Shown: positions 22,655 to 34,017 of the stretch, one piece after another
How the letters are laid out: each line of letters opens with the position of its first letter
Position numbering within the stretch: the first letter of the stretch is position 1
Assembly: GCF_003086295.3 (NCBI RefSeq)
Contig: NC_092046.1
Coordinates: 107,053,363 to 107,117,362 of the forward strand
Direction of reading: 5' to 3'
Length of the DNA stretch: 64,000 bases
Source: Arachis hypogaea
Taxonomy: Eukaryota > Streptophyta > Magnoliopsida > Fabales > Fabaceae
Made by a program: the position numbers and the translations under genes
Notes under the pieces: model-generated
Database searches by the model: none
The model's input: only the letters and a program-made list of their open reading frames with translations
What the model was told of the DNA's origin: nothing

Positions 22655-22691
22655 AACATGAGGACATGCTAATGTTTAAATGTGGGGAGGT
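22655..22691 (+). other. Terminal hairpin plus polypurine tract, element F
   Basis: AACAT-GAGGAC-ATGCT (one mismatch) is followed by GTTTAAATGTGGGGAGGT directly against the LTR. It would prime plus-strand synthesis. Confidence 0.85.
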
Positions 22692-24236
22692 TGATAAACC
22701 ACTATTTTGTGGTTTATCTTGTGTTTAATTGAGTGGTTTCATCAAGTCTTCACCCACTTATTCATACTAACTGCATGATTTTACATTTTCCTTCCTAGTA
22801 TTGTTCTATGGTTGAAAACTTGCTTCCTAGAGATCTTTAGTTAGTATATTTTAATTCTCCTTTATACCATTCGATACCGTGATCTGTGTGTTAAGTGTTT
22901 CAGGCTTTATAGGGCAGGAATGGCTTAGAGAATAAAGAGGAAGCTTGCAAAAATGGAAGTAACACAAGAAACTAAGGAGATGAGCAGCAAACACCGACGC
23001 GCGCGCATGGCTCACGCGAGCGCGCGGAATGGAGAAAATTGCAGCGACTCGTGCGCGTGCCTGACGCGTACGCGTGGATTGGAGTCTGCCCAAATGACGT
23101 GAACGCGTGGACGACGCGTACGCGTGACAAGGAAAATCGCTGAATGACGCGCACGCGTGGACAACGCGTACGCGTGACCTGCACGATCTGCAGAATTAAC
23201 AGAAAATGCTGGGGGCGATTTTGGGCCGCGTTTTGACTCAGGTTTTGTCCCAGAAACACAGAATAAAGCCAGGGAACATGCAGAGACTCAACACACTTTT
23301 TTTACACACATTGATACATTCTCATTAGGATAGTTTTAGGTTTTAGATCTGAATCTAGAGAGAAATTACTCTTCCTCTAGGTTCTCTTCTACATTCATAG
23401 TTTATTAGTTTTATGCTTTTGGATATTGAAGAGCCATTACCTCCGTTGAAGATACTATTCTAGTTTGTTTCCTTACTTACTCTTTTATTTATTCCATATT
23501 CTTAATTCTTGTTTAAAGTAGTAATTGGATTATTTTCATGGATTGTTTGTGAAAAGGATTACTTTTATCTTTAATTAATTCTCAAATCTTTATTTTATTC
23601 AATTCATCATGTCTTCTTCTTATATTTCTATGAGCGTTATATTCATGTCAATGGAGTAGATTCCTTACTTGACATGGTGGTTGATTAAAAGGAGACACTT
23701 GAGTTGGAAGACTTAAGTGCTGATTAAGCTGGAAGTTGTTGGCTAGTTCCGTATTTACTAATGCTAGACCTTCCCAAGGGAGAGGACTAGGATTTTTGAA
23801 TAAGAGTTAGCTCAATTACTTGACTTTCCTTTATTTAGTAAGGGTTAACTAAGTGAAAATAACAACCTTTTTAATACTACACTTAAGAGATCCCAACAAG
23901 GATAGAACTTCCAATTAACCATTCGCCCAGTCAAAGCTTTTTATCTAGAATATTAATAATCATTCTTAGTTTTTTTTTGTTGCTTTAATTTACATTTATT
24001 TAATTACTCATTATTCAAACTCAAACTCTCTTGAAAATTCCTAATTAATAAAATATTATCCTTTCTCGCAACTCGTTGGGAGACGACCTGGGACTCATAC
24101 TCCCAGTATTTTTATTCTAAATTTTTGTGACACCTTTCTAAATTGGTGAGGCGGATTTTAGCTGGTTAAGAGCTATACTCGCAACGCTGTTCTTATATCA
24201 CAATCTCTTAATTGGCCTTACTTCTGCCACGCACCA
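22692..24236 (+). repeat. 3' LTR of element F
   Basis: TGATAAACC...CACGCACCA, 1545 bp. The palindrome cluster at 22990-23180 keeps more CpG than in the 5' LTR. Confidence 0.92.
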
Positions 24237-24241
24237 ACCGC

Positions 24242-24594
24242 TGACCCAGCGTTAATCATATACAGCCAGCCATGGAATGAATCAATCAGAAGTTGGAGTA
24301 GATGGTGAGAAAAGTTGATTTAGAAGGAAGAATCATCTCCAAAGTCTCAACCATTCTCACACCATTGATTTCACACCTATCTAGTAATGTTTTATTTATT
24401 TCTCTATTTTATGCATTTTCTCGTGACAACCATATTTTCTATCCGCCTGACTAAGATCTGCAAGGTATCCACTGCTTGCTCAAACCAACAATCTCCGTGG
24501 GAACGACCCTCACTCACCTGAGGTATTACTTGGACGACCCGGTATACTTGCCGGTCTATCTGTGTGAAACTTGCAGAGTTAGTTCCGTGCACCA
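24242..24594 (+). repeat. 5' LTR of element E, right part
   Basis: It continues from 13254 after element F and one accgc copy are removed. It ends GTGCACCA six bases before the primer site. Confidence 0.9.
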
Positions 24595-24600
24595 AGTTTT

Positions 24601-24617
24601 TGGCGCCGTTGCCGGGG
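24601..24617 (+). other. Primer-binding site (tRNA-Asp), element E
   Basis: TGGCGCCGTTGCCGGGG, perfect match to the tRNA-Asp complement. Confidence 0.9.
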
Positions 24618-26076
24618 ATTGATCGGATTTGACATACTTCCGGATTATCTTGTTGCTTAGATTAGGTACTTTTTACTATTTTGTTTTTGTCTTTTGTTTT
24701 CTTTTCAAAAATTTTTCAAAACCTTTTCTTTTCTTTATTAATCTTTGTCTTTTGTGTGAGTCTTTTGTTCTTATTCTTGTTAAAGTTTTGAACTTTCTTG
24801 TTTCTTTTTCCAAAAAATTTCAAAAAGTGTGTCTTTTATTTGAGTCTAGTGTCAGTTCTTAAGTTTGGTGTCCATTGTACGTTTATCTTTTCTTTAAATT
24901 TTCGAAATTGTCATGGGTGTTCTTCTTGGTATTCAAGTTGTTCTTGTTTCTTTTATTGTTTGATCTTAAAATTTTAAGTTTGGTGTCTCTTTATGTTTTT
25001 CCTTTAAAAATTTCAAAAATTATATGCTTTGATTTAAAAAATTTTTAAGTTTGGTGTCCCTTGATTCCTTTGGTTTTCATCTCTTTTAACCTGTTCTTGT
25101 TTTTTCTTTCTTGTTATTCGAACTGTTCTTGGTAATTTTTTGTGTGTTTGGTTTCAAAATCTTTAAATTTGGTGTCTTTTAGTGTTTTTCTTTAAAAATT
25201 TTTGAAAATTTAGTGCTTTGATTTCAAAAATTTTTAAGTTTGGTGTTTCCTTGTTAAGTAAAGCTTAATTTTTAAACTTTAAATCCTATCTTTTCAAATC
25301 TTTTTCAAATCCTTATCATATCTTATCTTTTTCAAAGTCTTTTCAAAATCTTTATCTTATCTTTTTTATCTTTCTTTAAATTTCAAAAAGATCCTATTTT
25401 ATCTTATTTTAAAATTCAAATTTCAAAATCTTTAGCTTATCTTAAATCAATTTCAAATTTCAAAATCAAATCTTTTTCAAAATTCAAATTCTAAAATTTT
25501 CAAAATAAAATCTTTTCAAATCTTTTCAAATCTTATCTTTCTAGATTCTTGATCTTTATAATTTCAAAATTTGAATCTTAAATCTTTAATTTTTAAATTT
25601 TAAAATCTCAAATTTAAATTTTTGAATCTTATCTTATCTAGTTTTACTGTTTCTTTTAAATTTTAAATTTCAAATCTTTTCTTTCTTTTTAAATTCAAAT
25701 TTCAAATTTTTTTCTTTGACTTTCTCTTTTTGAATTTTAAAATTTTCAAAATCAAATGTGTTATCTTTCTTTTCAAATCTTGTTAGTTAATTGTTTGTCT
25801 TTCTTTTTGAATTTAACAAATATTTAAATCCCTTTCTTTCAAATTTTTTCTTTTATTTTCAAATGTTTTAATTTAGTTTTCAATTATTTATTTATTATTT
25901 TTTAATTTAAAAAAATTAATTTTTAAATTCCTTTTCCCTCTTTAATTTTCAAATTCACCCTCTTTATTCTCTTCTATTTCTTTTGGATATCTCGCTGGGA
26001 GCTCCCTATACTGTAACATAGAGACTCCCGTTTTTTTTTTGTCTCTTTTTTATGTATGTAGGAACAGCAGAGTCAC
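24618..26076 (+). other. T-rich leader of element E with repeated AAGTTTGGTGTC
   Basis: No gene is visible. The leader is dominated by TTTCAAATCTTT-like repeats. AAGTTTGGTGTC or a close variant occurs at about 24859, 24982, 25047, 25172 and 25237. The same word forms the tract next to the 3' LTR of E. The short open frame at its beginning encodes only Phe/Leu-rich low-complexity sequence and is not accepted. Confidence 0.6.
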
Positions 26077-27340
26077 ATGGATCCAAAGGAGAATACACGA
26101 ATCGGGAGACCTCTGGGCTCCTATACATTTAACACTCCTATTGACTCAGATGACTTTAAGGTCAACATAGACCAGGTCCTACTATTACGGCAAAAGTGCC
26201 AGTTTCATGGACACCCACAGGAAGACTCCAGTAAGTTTATCTCCGACTTTTTGCAGTTATATGACACTGTAGAGGCTAATGGAGTGGACCCTGAAGTCCC
26301 CACGCTAAAACTCTTCCCATTTGCTCTGAGTGATCAAGCAAATGAATGGTGGCATATTGAACTTAGAGGAAGTGTGAACACCTGGGATAAGGTTGTTAAC
26401 GAATTCCTGAACAGGTTCTCTCCCTTACAGAGATTAACTAAGCTAGTAACAAATGTTCAGACCTTCAGGCAGAAGGAGAGCGAGTTCCTCCATGATGCTT
26501 GGGAGAGGTACAAGCTGATGTTCAGGAATTGCCCTCCCCATATGTTCTCAGGATGGGGGCAAAATGATCATCTGCTATGAAGCCATCTCTGAGATAGCCA
26601 GGAAGATAGTAGATCACTTTACGGGTGATTCTCTGTACTTTATAGAGATACACGAAGAGGCAGATGAGCTCATTGAGATAGCTACCAATAACCAACACTT
26701 ATACTCCTGTAAGGAGACCCCAGTTAGGACAAAAGTTCTAGACATGAAGACTGTAGCCGCACCCGCTGCTGAGATTTATAATGCTCCCAGTGATATGAGT
26801 GGTAACTACCCTGAAGGAGACACTCACACCCACGACCAGTGGACACCTGAGCAGGTCAATATTCCTCTTACTGAGTTATTTGAGGAGGTGCATCCCTATA
26901 GGGCCTTCACAAAAAGCCTGATGCTCTCTAGGAAGGAGACCTTAAAAAAAGGTGGAACAGTAGTCTTCACCAAGGAGGCCAAACCTCAGGAGCCTGATAC
27001 TGAGGGAGTTGAGGCAATCAAGGACCGGGAAGATCCTGAGAATGCCAGTGAGCACGCCACTACAGAGGAGAAGGAACCTCAAGTTGATTCTTCTCTAGGT
27101 GTACAAGAGGAGCTTGTGACTCCCACATAGCACGTCCTTGCAGAGGTGAAAGAGCGTCAAGAGCTACCTTTTCTAAGCGTGCAAACAGAACTAGAAGATG
27201 AGCAACTGGCTCATTTCCTAGCAGCACTGAAGAAGCTGCAAGTCAATATCTCTTTTGCAGAGGTATTGGAAAAGAAGACCCCCTATATGGCCTGTCTAAA
27301 AGGCATTCTTTTTGAAAAGAAGGACCTAAGGAGAGATGAG
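26077..27340 (+). pseudogene. gag: Gag and linker of element E, interrupted by element G
   Basis: The first frame (26077-26580) contains a Retrotrans_gag core: FPFALSDQANEWW, SVNTWDKVV-EFLNRF-P, and ESEFLHDAWERYK. A frame change near 26564-26580 leads into the C-terminal part, which has an acidic linker and one TAG at 27128. Element G entered at atgag (27336-27340), and the frame resumes at 37191 with the protease. No CCHC knuckle is clear. It once made the particle protein and the front of the polyprotein. Confidence 0.82.
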
Positions 27341-28764
27341 TGATAAACCACTATTTTGTGATGTATTTTGTGCTTAGTTTGAGTGATTTATTAAATCCTT
27401 CACCTACTTATTCATATTAATTGCATGGTTTTACTTTTCCTTCCTTATTATGTGATGTATGTGAAAAGCATGTATCCTATGTTTTAAAATTAATTATTTT
27501 AATTACCTTTATTTCCATTCGATGCCGTGATTAGTGTGTTGAGTAGTTTCAGATCTTCTAAGGCAGAATGACTTAAAGGATGAAAAAGGAAACATACAAA
27601 AATGGAAGGAAAGTGCAGAACGGAGTTTTGCAGAACTGGCACCCACGCGATCGCATGGATGACGCGATCGCGTGCCAAGAGCGAAGAAGCAGCGACGTGG
27701 TCACATGACTGACGCGACCGCGTGACAAGAAAAGCTCCGAATGACGCGACCGCGTGACCCACGCGGACGCGTGACAGAGGCCATGCACCAGAAATTGCAG
27801 AAAACGCTCCCAGTGATTTTTGAAGCCCTTTTTGGCCCAAATCCAAGTCAAGAAGGCATAGACCAGAGGTTATGAAGTGAGGGAATGCATCCATTTAGAG
27901 AGAGCTCACCAATTTTTGCTTTCCATGAATTAGATTTAGTTTAGAGAGAGATTCTCTCTCTCTTTAGGATTAGGATTTAGATTTAGGATTTTTATTCACT
28001 TTCAGGATTATCTCTTTTGATTAGGTTCAATATTCCTTTTATTTACTTTTGCAAGCTACTTTATGAATCCTTTCATGTTACAGATTATTTGAATTAATGT
28101 TATTTGAGGTATTTCAGTTTAATATTGATTTCTCTTATTCATGCTATTGTTACTTTTACTCTGAAGACATTTTTATTCCAAGTAGATTTATTTTTCTCCT
28201 TTTGGTCTTGGTTAAGAAATCAGTAACTCAGGAGTTATCCAATTCAACAGCATAATTGATAATTGTTATCTTTGTTAATTGAATTGAACTTTCATAATCC
28301 CAATCTTTTCTTAGGAAATAAATAGGATTTGAAGATCAAACCAATTAATCCCCTGACCTTCCTTTATCTGAGTAAAGGTTAACAAAGTGGAATTGAGATT
28401 CAACTTTCATTGTTATTGATAAGGATAACTAAGTCTGGACTTCCAATTTCTCATACCTTGCCCAAAAGTTTGCTTTACAGTATTTATTTATTTTTAATTG
28501 CCATTTTATATTATTTGTCATATTTGTCCTCATTCTTGAAACCCCGAATTTACAACCTCCATAACCAATAATAAGAACATACTTCCCTGCAGTTCCTTGA
28601 GAAGACGACCCGAGGTTTGAATACTTCGGTTAAAAATTTTTTTAGGGGTTTGTTACTTGTGACAACCACAACGTTTGTACGAAGGGATTTCTGTCGGTTT
28701 AGAGACTATATCTACAACGTGACTGTTTTTATGAAATTCTTTACTGGCAAAAATCCTAATGTCA
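27341..28764 (+). repeat. 5' LTR of element G
   Basis: It pairs with 35764-37185. Its cluster at 27640-27780 uses ACGCGATCGCGT and ACGCGACCGCGT, the same words as this element's interior cluster. It ends ATGTCA three bases before the primer site. Confidence 0.92.
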
Positions 28765-28767
28765 AAA

Positions 28768-28784
28768 TGGCGCCGTTCCCGGGG
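28768..28784 (+). other. Primer-binding site (tRNA-Asp), element G
   Basis: TGGCGCCGTTCCCGGGG has one change from the tRNA-Asp complement. Confidence 0.85.
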
Positions 28785-28880
28785 AGCTGCTAACGTGTGC
28801 CTTATTATTGGTTATTGTACATATTTTTCTTTTACTTGTTTATTTATTTTTGTTTTTCCTTTTTAATTTTATGTGCTACT

Positions 28881-30328
28881 ATGAACTCTCACCCCTCTCG
28901 CTTTGAGTTTGGTTCTAACTTTGTTGAAGGAAATAGAAGTTGCAGTAGGAATATGCATCAAGGTCAAACCAATCAAGGATGGATGGAGCCAAGAGGATCT
29001 AATCAACCCTTTAGGCAACAACACCCTCCAAGATATCATGGACAACGACCATTCTACAATGCATACCCAGCTGATAGATATGGTGGACAGCCTTGTAACT
29101 ACCAACAAGCCCCACCCCGTGCCTATAGACCAACCTCTCAACACAACCTCGAACCACCACACTCACAAGCTTCTCTTCATTATTCGCCACCGTATGATCC
29201 TTTCCTACCCCAGTTCCAATCCAATCACTCCTAAGCACCACCACTTCCCTATGTCTCATGTCCAAATCCATCACCCCGAGATCAGAGGTTCGCCTCAAGG
29301 CAACAGTAAAGAAACTTCAAACAACCATTCGGCAACTGGAGCAAGCAGTAATTCAATTAGCTTCTAGATGCGCGAACATTCAAGGACCACCCATAGCCCC
29401 ATGTGGACAATCTAATGAAGAGCGTAGCATGAAGGAGACACTAGAAACTCCAGTGGACAAGACAGAGCATGAATTCGTACTAGAACAAGTAAAAGAAGCT
29501 GTCATTGTACAAGAAGAAGAGTTGGTTGAAGATCTAGGAGACGCTGAACCTCCATGGGAATCCAGAGTTGAGGAGAACTCCGTCAAGGATGTTACAGTTG
29601 ATGCTAAAGAGGATAATGCACAATCCCCAAGGAAAGTCGGTTATGAAGAACTAGACAGAATAACCCAGGACACAAATTCCCTTGATGATGATAGTCACAA
29701 GTCTAGCTCTCTTAGTAATGAACTTGCATCCGCAAGTGAATTCTCTGAGATCGAAGAATCTTCCCCAAGTGAATACGAAGATGACGCGGAGGTAGATTTC
29801 TCTCAACCTCTAATCTATGACTCAAGTGATGAAGAAGACATAGAAGACTTTGACCAGGACTCAGATGCATTTGAAGAACCTTGCAAGGAAGTGGAGAAAT
29901 TCACAGAAGAGCACAAGGGAGAAGAACTTACAGAACCACCAGAAACACCTACCCCAAGACCATTACCGCCTAATACAAGCTTCAAGTGGGTACAATCCTT
30001 AACCTTTAACTTTACTTATTCACTTGAATATGGTTTACTTGAAACAGATGGCCAGCTTAGAGCTTTCTGCGGCTTTAAGAGTAAGAGGGAAATGGCTCGC
30101 ACTCAGAGCTGGTGCACAAGGTTCAATAAGGTTCCACGCTTCAACTTGAAATGCACGGATTGGTATCATGCTCAATTGAATGGATCTCGGAAAACGTTTG
30201 GTCACTATGGTGAGAATCTACTTTCTAAACCGCCCAGATGGAAAAATATAGATCAAAACGAAGGCGGATTTAGAACCAAAGTTTGGATCCTAGAAAATAT
30301 TCTGATATTCATCACCCCGGGAGCCTGA
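28881..30328 (+). pseudogene. ORF1 of element G, unknown function
   Basis: It starts MNSHPSRFEFGSN after a T-rich leader; element H begins MNSHFDYEVGSN. The N-terminal part (28881-29234) is Gln/Pro/Tyr-rich. A frame change near 29235-29300 leads to a helical stretch (LQTTIRQLEQAVIQLAS) and an acidic middle. The conserved C-terminal segment follows: FKWVQSL, SLEYGLLETDGQLRAF, AQLNGSRKTFGH and PPRWKN. The same segments occur in H and A. No Gag core, knuckle or pol motif is seen. It takes the place of gag-pol, so a role in packaging or particle assembly is a guess. Confidence 0.72.
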
Positions 30329-30493
30329 GACTCTATTTGAAGCTGCTCAGAAGCTTTACATGCCTAGTTTGGGACCTCGGAGGCTATTGGCATTCCAAGC
30401 ACTGGTGGAGATTTCTGGATGAATTTAAACACAAGCCACCATAACAGGAAGCTCTTCAAATGTCCAACTTAAGGACTTTAACTAAAAGTGCTA

Positions 30494-30511
30494 GGTGGGA
30501 GACAACCCACC
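30494..30511 (+). other. Post-ORF1 hairpin, element G
   Basis: GGTGGG-AGACAA-CCCACC, identical to element F although the upstream ORF is different. It is preceded by the shared phrase CCAACTTAAGGAC and followed by ACCATGG with a two-codon frame. Confidence 0.7.
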
Positions 30512-30649
30512 ATGGTATGATCGTTTCTTTTGCAATTTTAATTTCATTTAGTCTTGTTTGTTTTTTATTTTTATTTTATTTTATTATTAAACCTGGAATC
30601 ATGCATAGCATTCACATTAAGCATTGCATTTAGCATTCTGCAAAAAAAA

Positions 30650-31170
30650 AGGGTGCGCGATGCGACCGCATCATCATTGCGATCGCGTCAATGGCGAACT
30701 ACACTTCCCACGCGACCGCGTTATCCACGCGGCCGCGTGACCTGGAGATCGGCGTAAACATCCAACGTCCAGAAAGTTGGGCTGGAATCGTGCGGCCATT
30801 GTGCGTCTAGCACAAAATGGCCCACGCGATCGCATGCCCATGCGATCGCGTCACATGCACACAACCAATCCCACGCGACTGCGTGTACGACGCAATCGCG
30901 TCGCATGGATTGCACAAGTCCCAAAAGGAGGCAGAGAGTTGCGCTAGAACGACACTGGATTAGTGCGTTTAGCACAATTTCCAGCGACGCGATCGCATGC
31001 CCCATGCGATCGCGTCATCCCTTCTTTTACCCCCTCCATGCGATCGCGCGCCCCACGCGATCGCATCACCCCCATTTTCAACCCAACCACGCGACCCCGT
31101 GCCCCACGCGGCCGCGTTGATTCAAAAATATAACCCCCCAGTCACGCGAAACCCCATCAGTCGCGACACC
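30650..31170 (+). repeat. CpG palindrome cluster, element G interior
   Basis: More than ten words of the type ACGCGATCGCGT, ACGCGACCGCGT or ACGCGGCCGCGT occur in pairs such as GCGATCGCATGCCCATGCGA. They match the words of this element's LTRs. Confidence 0.85.
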
Positions 31171-32562
31171 CCCCCAACTCTTCTTCTCCCTCTCTTCTCC
31201 CCCAACCCTCAACCACCACCACCTAGCCACCACCGCGCCACCACCCAGATGCTGCCGACCACCCAGACGCCGCCGCCACCCACCCCTCTCCATCCTTCCC
31301 CTTTCTTTCTTCCTCCTTCTTCTTTCTCCCTCCTCCCCCGCCACTGCTCACCTCCGCGCCACCACCCACCGCTGCCAACCGTTCCAACCGCAACCCCCTT
31401 CCACCAGCAACACCACCTCTCTTCCCCCCTCCCTTCCCCTACCCCCATCACCCTCTCTTCCCCCTGCCCTGAACAGCCGCGCCGCCGTGCCCACCACCGC
31501 CAGCCGCCGTGCCCACCACCGGACGCCACCATCATCACCACCCCCAGCCACCTTTCTGCCTATTCTCATTATTCGGCCTTCCAGGTTCCGCAACACGCAA
31601 TCCCTTTTATCCATTCGTAGTTATTCTTATTTTTCCGTTTATGTTCATCTTAGGATAGTTAGATATGCATGTTGTAGTGGATTTTAGGTTGTTAGGTAGC
31701 CTAGGATGTGGTTAGTGGATTTAGGTCTGTTTACTTGCACTGTTCTTGTTTCTGTTTTATCAAATTTGTGAATCTGCTGCTGCTGTGATCTTGTTCATAT
31801 GCTGTATTTCTTGTATATTGCTACTCCTTACACTGAATTTTCATTCTTATATTCATTATATGTAACTGCAGCTTGATCTTTTTTTTAATTCATATGAACT
31901 GTTTGATTGCTGTTTATTTTTCGGGAAAATCTAATTTTAGCCGGAATGCTTCCCAAATTTTTTATAAATCTTTTTGACTTTCATTCATGTTTTGATTTTG
32001 GAATCCTGAACTCTGTTTTCCTCTGCTTTAACCAAACCATTCATGAATGCCAGGGCATGCATTCTTATCCTCTTTGATTTCCTGGTTCCTAAACTGCAAT
32101 TTTAATGTTTGATTCCTATTTTTGCTTTCTTTATCTCTATTTGAATCATCATCAAACTGTTTTACTTGTTTGAATATGAGTTACCTATAGCTTCTACCTG
32201 TGATTACTTGTTACTTGGACTATTTTCATTATGCCTCTTACTTTAACCCATTTTCACTAACTCACTAATTTTACCTCTAACCAAACTAACCTTTTCAAAA
32301 CCTCTTTTATTGCTTTTCTTTCACTTTCTTTTAACATTCTAACCAAGGCATGATGTTAATTTTTCTATTTAACTTGTATTCAGTTACATTTTGGATTGTG
32401 ATTTCTTCTTTTCAGACTTTTCACTCATATACAATCCTAAATGCACATTTTACTTAACTCATATTCATTATCCTATTGCTCCTTTGCCACTTTGTGTTTT
32501 CTTTGATTATTTTCCTATTTGCTTTCCTATTTTTATTATATCCTGGTTTTCTATTTTTCAGG
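31171..32562 (+). promoter_or_regulatory. C/T-rich leader, intron-like region and splice acceptor, element G
   Basis: The first 400 bases are C-rich (CCACCACC-type) and produce long but meaningless Pro-rich frames on both strands. T-rich intron-like sequence follows, ending TTTTCTATTTTTCAG at 32561 with the ATG two bases on. I infer a 5' leader with an intron. Confidence 0.55.
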
Positions 32563-33975
32563 ATGTCAGATTCCCAGAGAAGGGGAAAAGGCAAGGCCAC
32601 TTCTGGCAAAAGGAAAAGAGGAGAAGCCTCCGTGTCTATCATCGACCTCATGCATGATGCCTCCTTGCGGGAGAAAGCCTTTACCCCGCAGGAGAAGGCC
32701 GACCAGCTACTTCCCGCCACTGACCCAGTAAAGTTTGCAAACCGATACTGTGAGCTGAAGTATCCGATGTTCGCAAACTCCAGGAACCTATACCTGGAGC
32801 GGACTTTGAAGATCCCAGAAGAACTCCAGCAATACACCTCTGATCAGTTCAAACAAAGAGGCTGGTTCTTTCTGGAGAGGCCTCTGACTGAGGTTAATGC
32901 ATCTTGGGTTAGGGAATTCTACTATAACTACTTCAAAACTTCCCTAGATGCAGTGAACCTCAGAGGGAAGCAGATTCTGGTTACTGAGGAGGCAATAGAA
33001 GAGGTTCTGAAGCTTCTGCCTAAGACTGATCAGACAGATGGCTATCAGAAAGCTGAGGAGGATATGCGCTATATGCGATTTGACTGGGATGCAGTCAAGG
33101 TCCGGATTGCCCTTGACCCGTCAGTTCCTTGGATCATGGGTCAAAACACCACCATGCAAAAAGGGATCAAGCGGATTTACCTGAACGATGAGGCTCGGCT
33201 ATGGCATCAGATATTCAGCAACTACATTATGCCGAGTACTCACGAGACTGAGATACCAGCCGCTATGATCACCCTCCTTTGGTGTGTGATGGAGGGCAAG
33301 GACCTGTACCTTCCACGCTTTATCCGGCACTATATGGCCAGGGTCCACGTCCGAGGCACTCTTCCCTTTCTCTATCTAGTTACACAGCTGGGCCGTCGAG
33401 CTGACGTGCCATGGGAGGATGTTGATGAGAGGCCACCTGCTGCAGAGTGCAAGAAGCTTATCCCACACAGCAGGAACTTCCTGGCCATGGGCTACAGACC
33501 TCCGTTCCTGACTGCCACTGCTGATGATACAGCTACACCATCTGCCGGTCCCTCTTCCTCCACTGCTGCACCATCCACCCCTGCCACCACCACTGCACCT
33601 CCACCTGCCACAGAGCCTGTCTATCATCTGGTGCACCGCTTGTTTCGACGACTTGACTAGATGGAGCGTCGCAACAAGCGACGCTATGAGCACCTGAAGC
33701 TGATGATACGATCCGGCGACATCCCCTCCGAGCCTGACACACCTTCTGAGGCATCTGAGGAGGAGGCGGATGCGCCTGAGACAGAGACCCATCCCCAGGG
33801 AGAGGCAGAGCAGGCAGACACCCAGCAGGCAGCACCCCAACAGATCCAGGCAGCAGATCCTGAGATCCCCATTCAGACAGCCCCTCCTCTCCAGCAGCCG
33901 GACATTCAGCCAGCCACCACAGAGACTCCAGCTACCATCCCTTCCAGTGATGACACCCCTTCACACCCTGCTTGA
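32563..33975 (+). pseudogene. Env-position protein ('putative plant transposon protein' type), element G
   Basis: The best copy in the window: 470 codons in one frame with one TAG at 33658. Domains in order: basic N-terminus (residues about 4-25), KFANRYCELKYPMF, RGWFFLERP and ASWVREFYYNYFK, FDWDAVKVRIA, ARLWHQIFSNYIMP, MITLLWCVMEGK, RFIRHYMARVHVRG and TLPFLYLVTQLG. A Pro/Thr/Ala-rich linker and RRNKRRYEHLKLMI follow, then an acidic Gln/Pro tail. The TAG corresponds to a Trp codon in element F. No membrane span is evident. Function is unknown. Confidence 0.8.
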
Positions 33976-33977
33976 GT

Positions 33978-34017
33978 GAGCATCAGGGACGATGCTTCAT
34001 TTTAAGTGTGGGGAGGT
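33978..34017 (+). other. Internal hairpin plus polypurine tract, element G
   Basis: GAGCATC-AGGGAC-GATGCTT forms a 7-bp stem with one G-U pair, followed by TTTAAGTGTGGGGAGGT (34001-34017), an exact copy of the terminal tract. It starts just after the env-position stop codon. Confidence 0.78.

Larger units (their letters stand above)
13255..24236 (+). mobile_element. Element F: Athila-like Ty3/gypsy retrotransposon with gag, RT and integrase
   Basis: The element runs from TGATAAAC to GCACCA and is flanked by perfect accgc duplications (13250-13254, 24237-24241) inside the 5' LTR of E. LTRs are 1544 and 1545 bp and nearly identical, so it is fairly young. Order: LTR, tRNA-Asp primer site, gag, RT/RNase H, integrase, hairpin, palindrome cluster, env-position ORF, internal polypurine tract, conserved non-coding block, terminal tract, LTR. 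Protease and the start of RT are deleted and pol is broken. Confidence 0.92.

Noticed and set aside
5250..31170. CRISPR-like or centromeric satellite reading of the palindrome clusters
   Set aside because: Units are short, irregular and dyad-symmetric, with no unique spacers of constant length, and they lie at fixed places inside LTR elements.
30997..31620. Long Pro-rich frame of about 200 codons, with long Gly/Arg-rich frames on the opposite strand
   Set aside because: The sequence is C-rich low-complexity leader. Several frames are open at once and none has a domain.
20162..33660. Programmed UAG readthrough in the env-position ORFs
   Set aside because: The TAG positions differ between F and G, and the following bases lack the CARYYA context known for readthrough. 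Decay explains them better.
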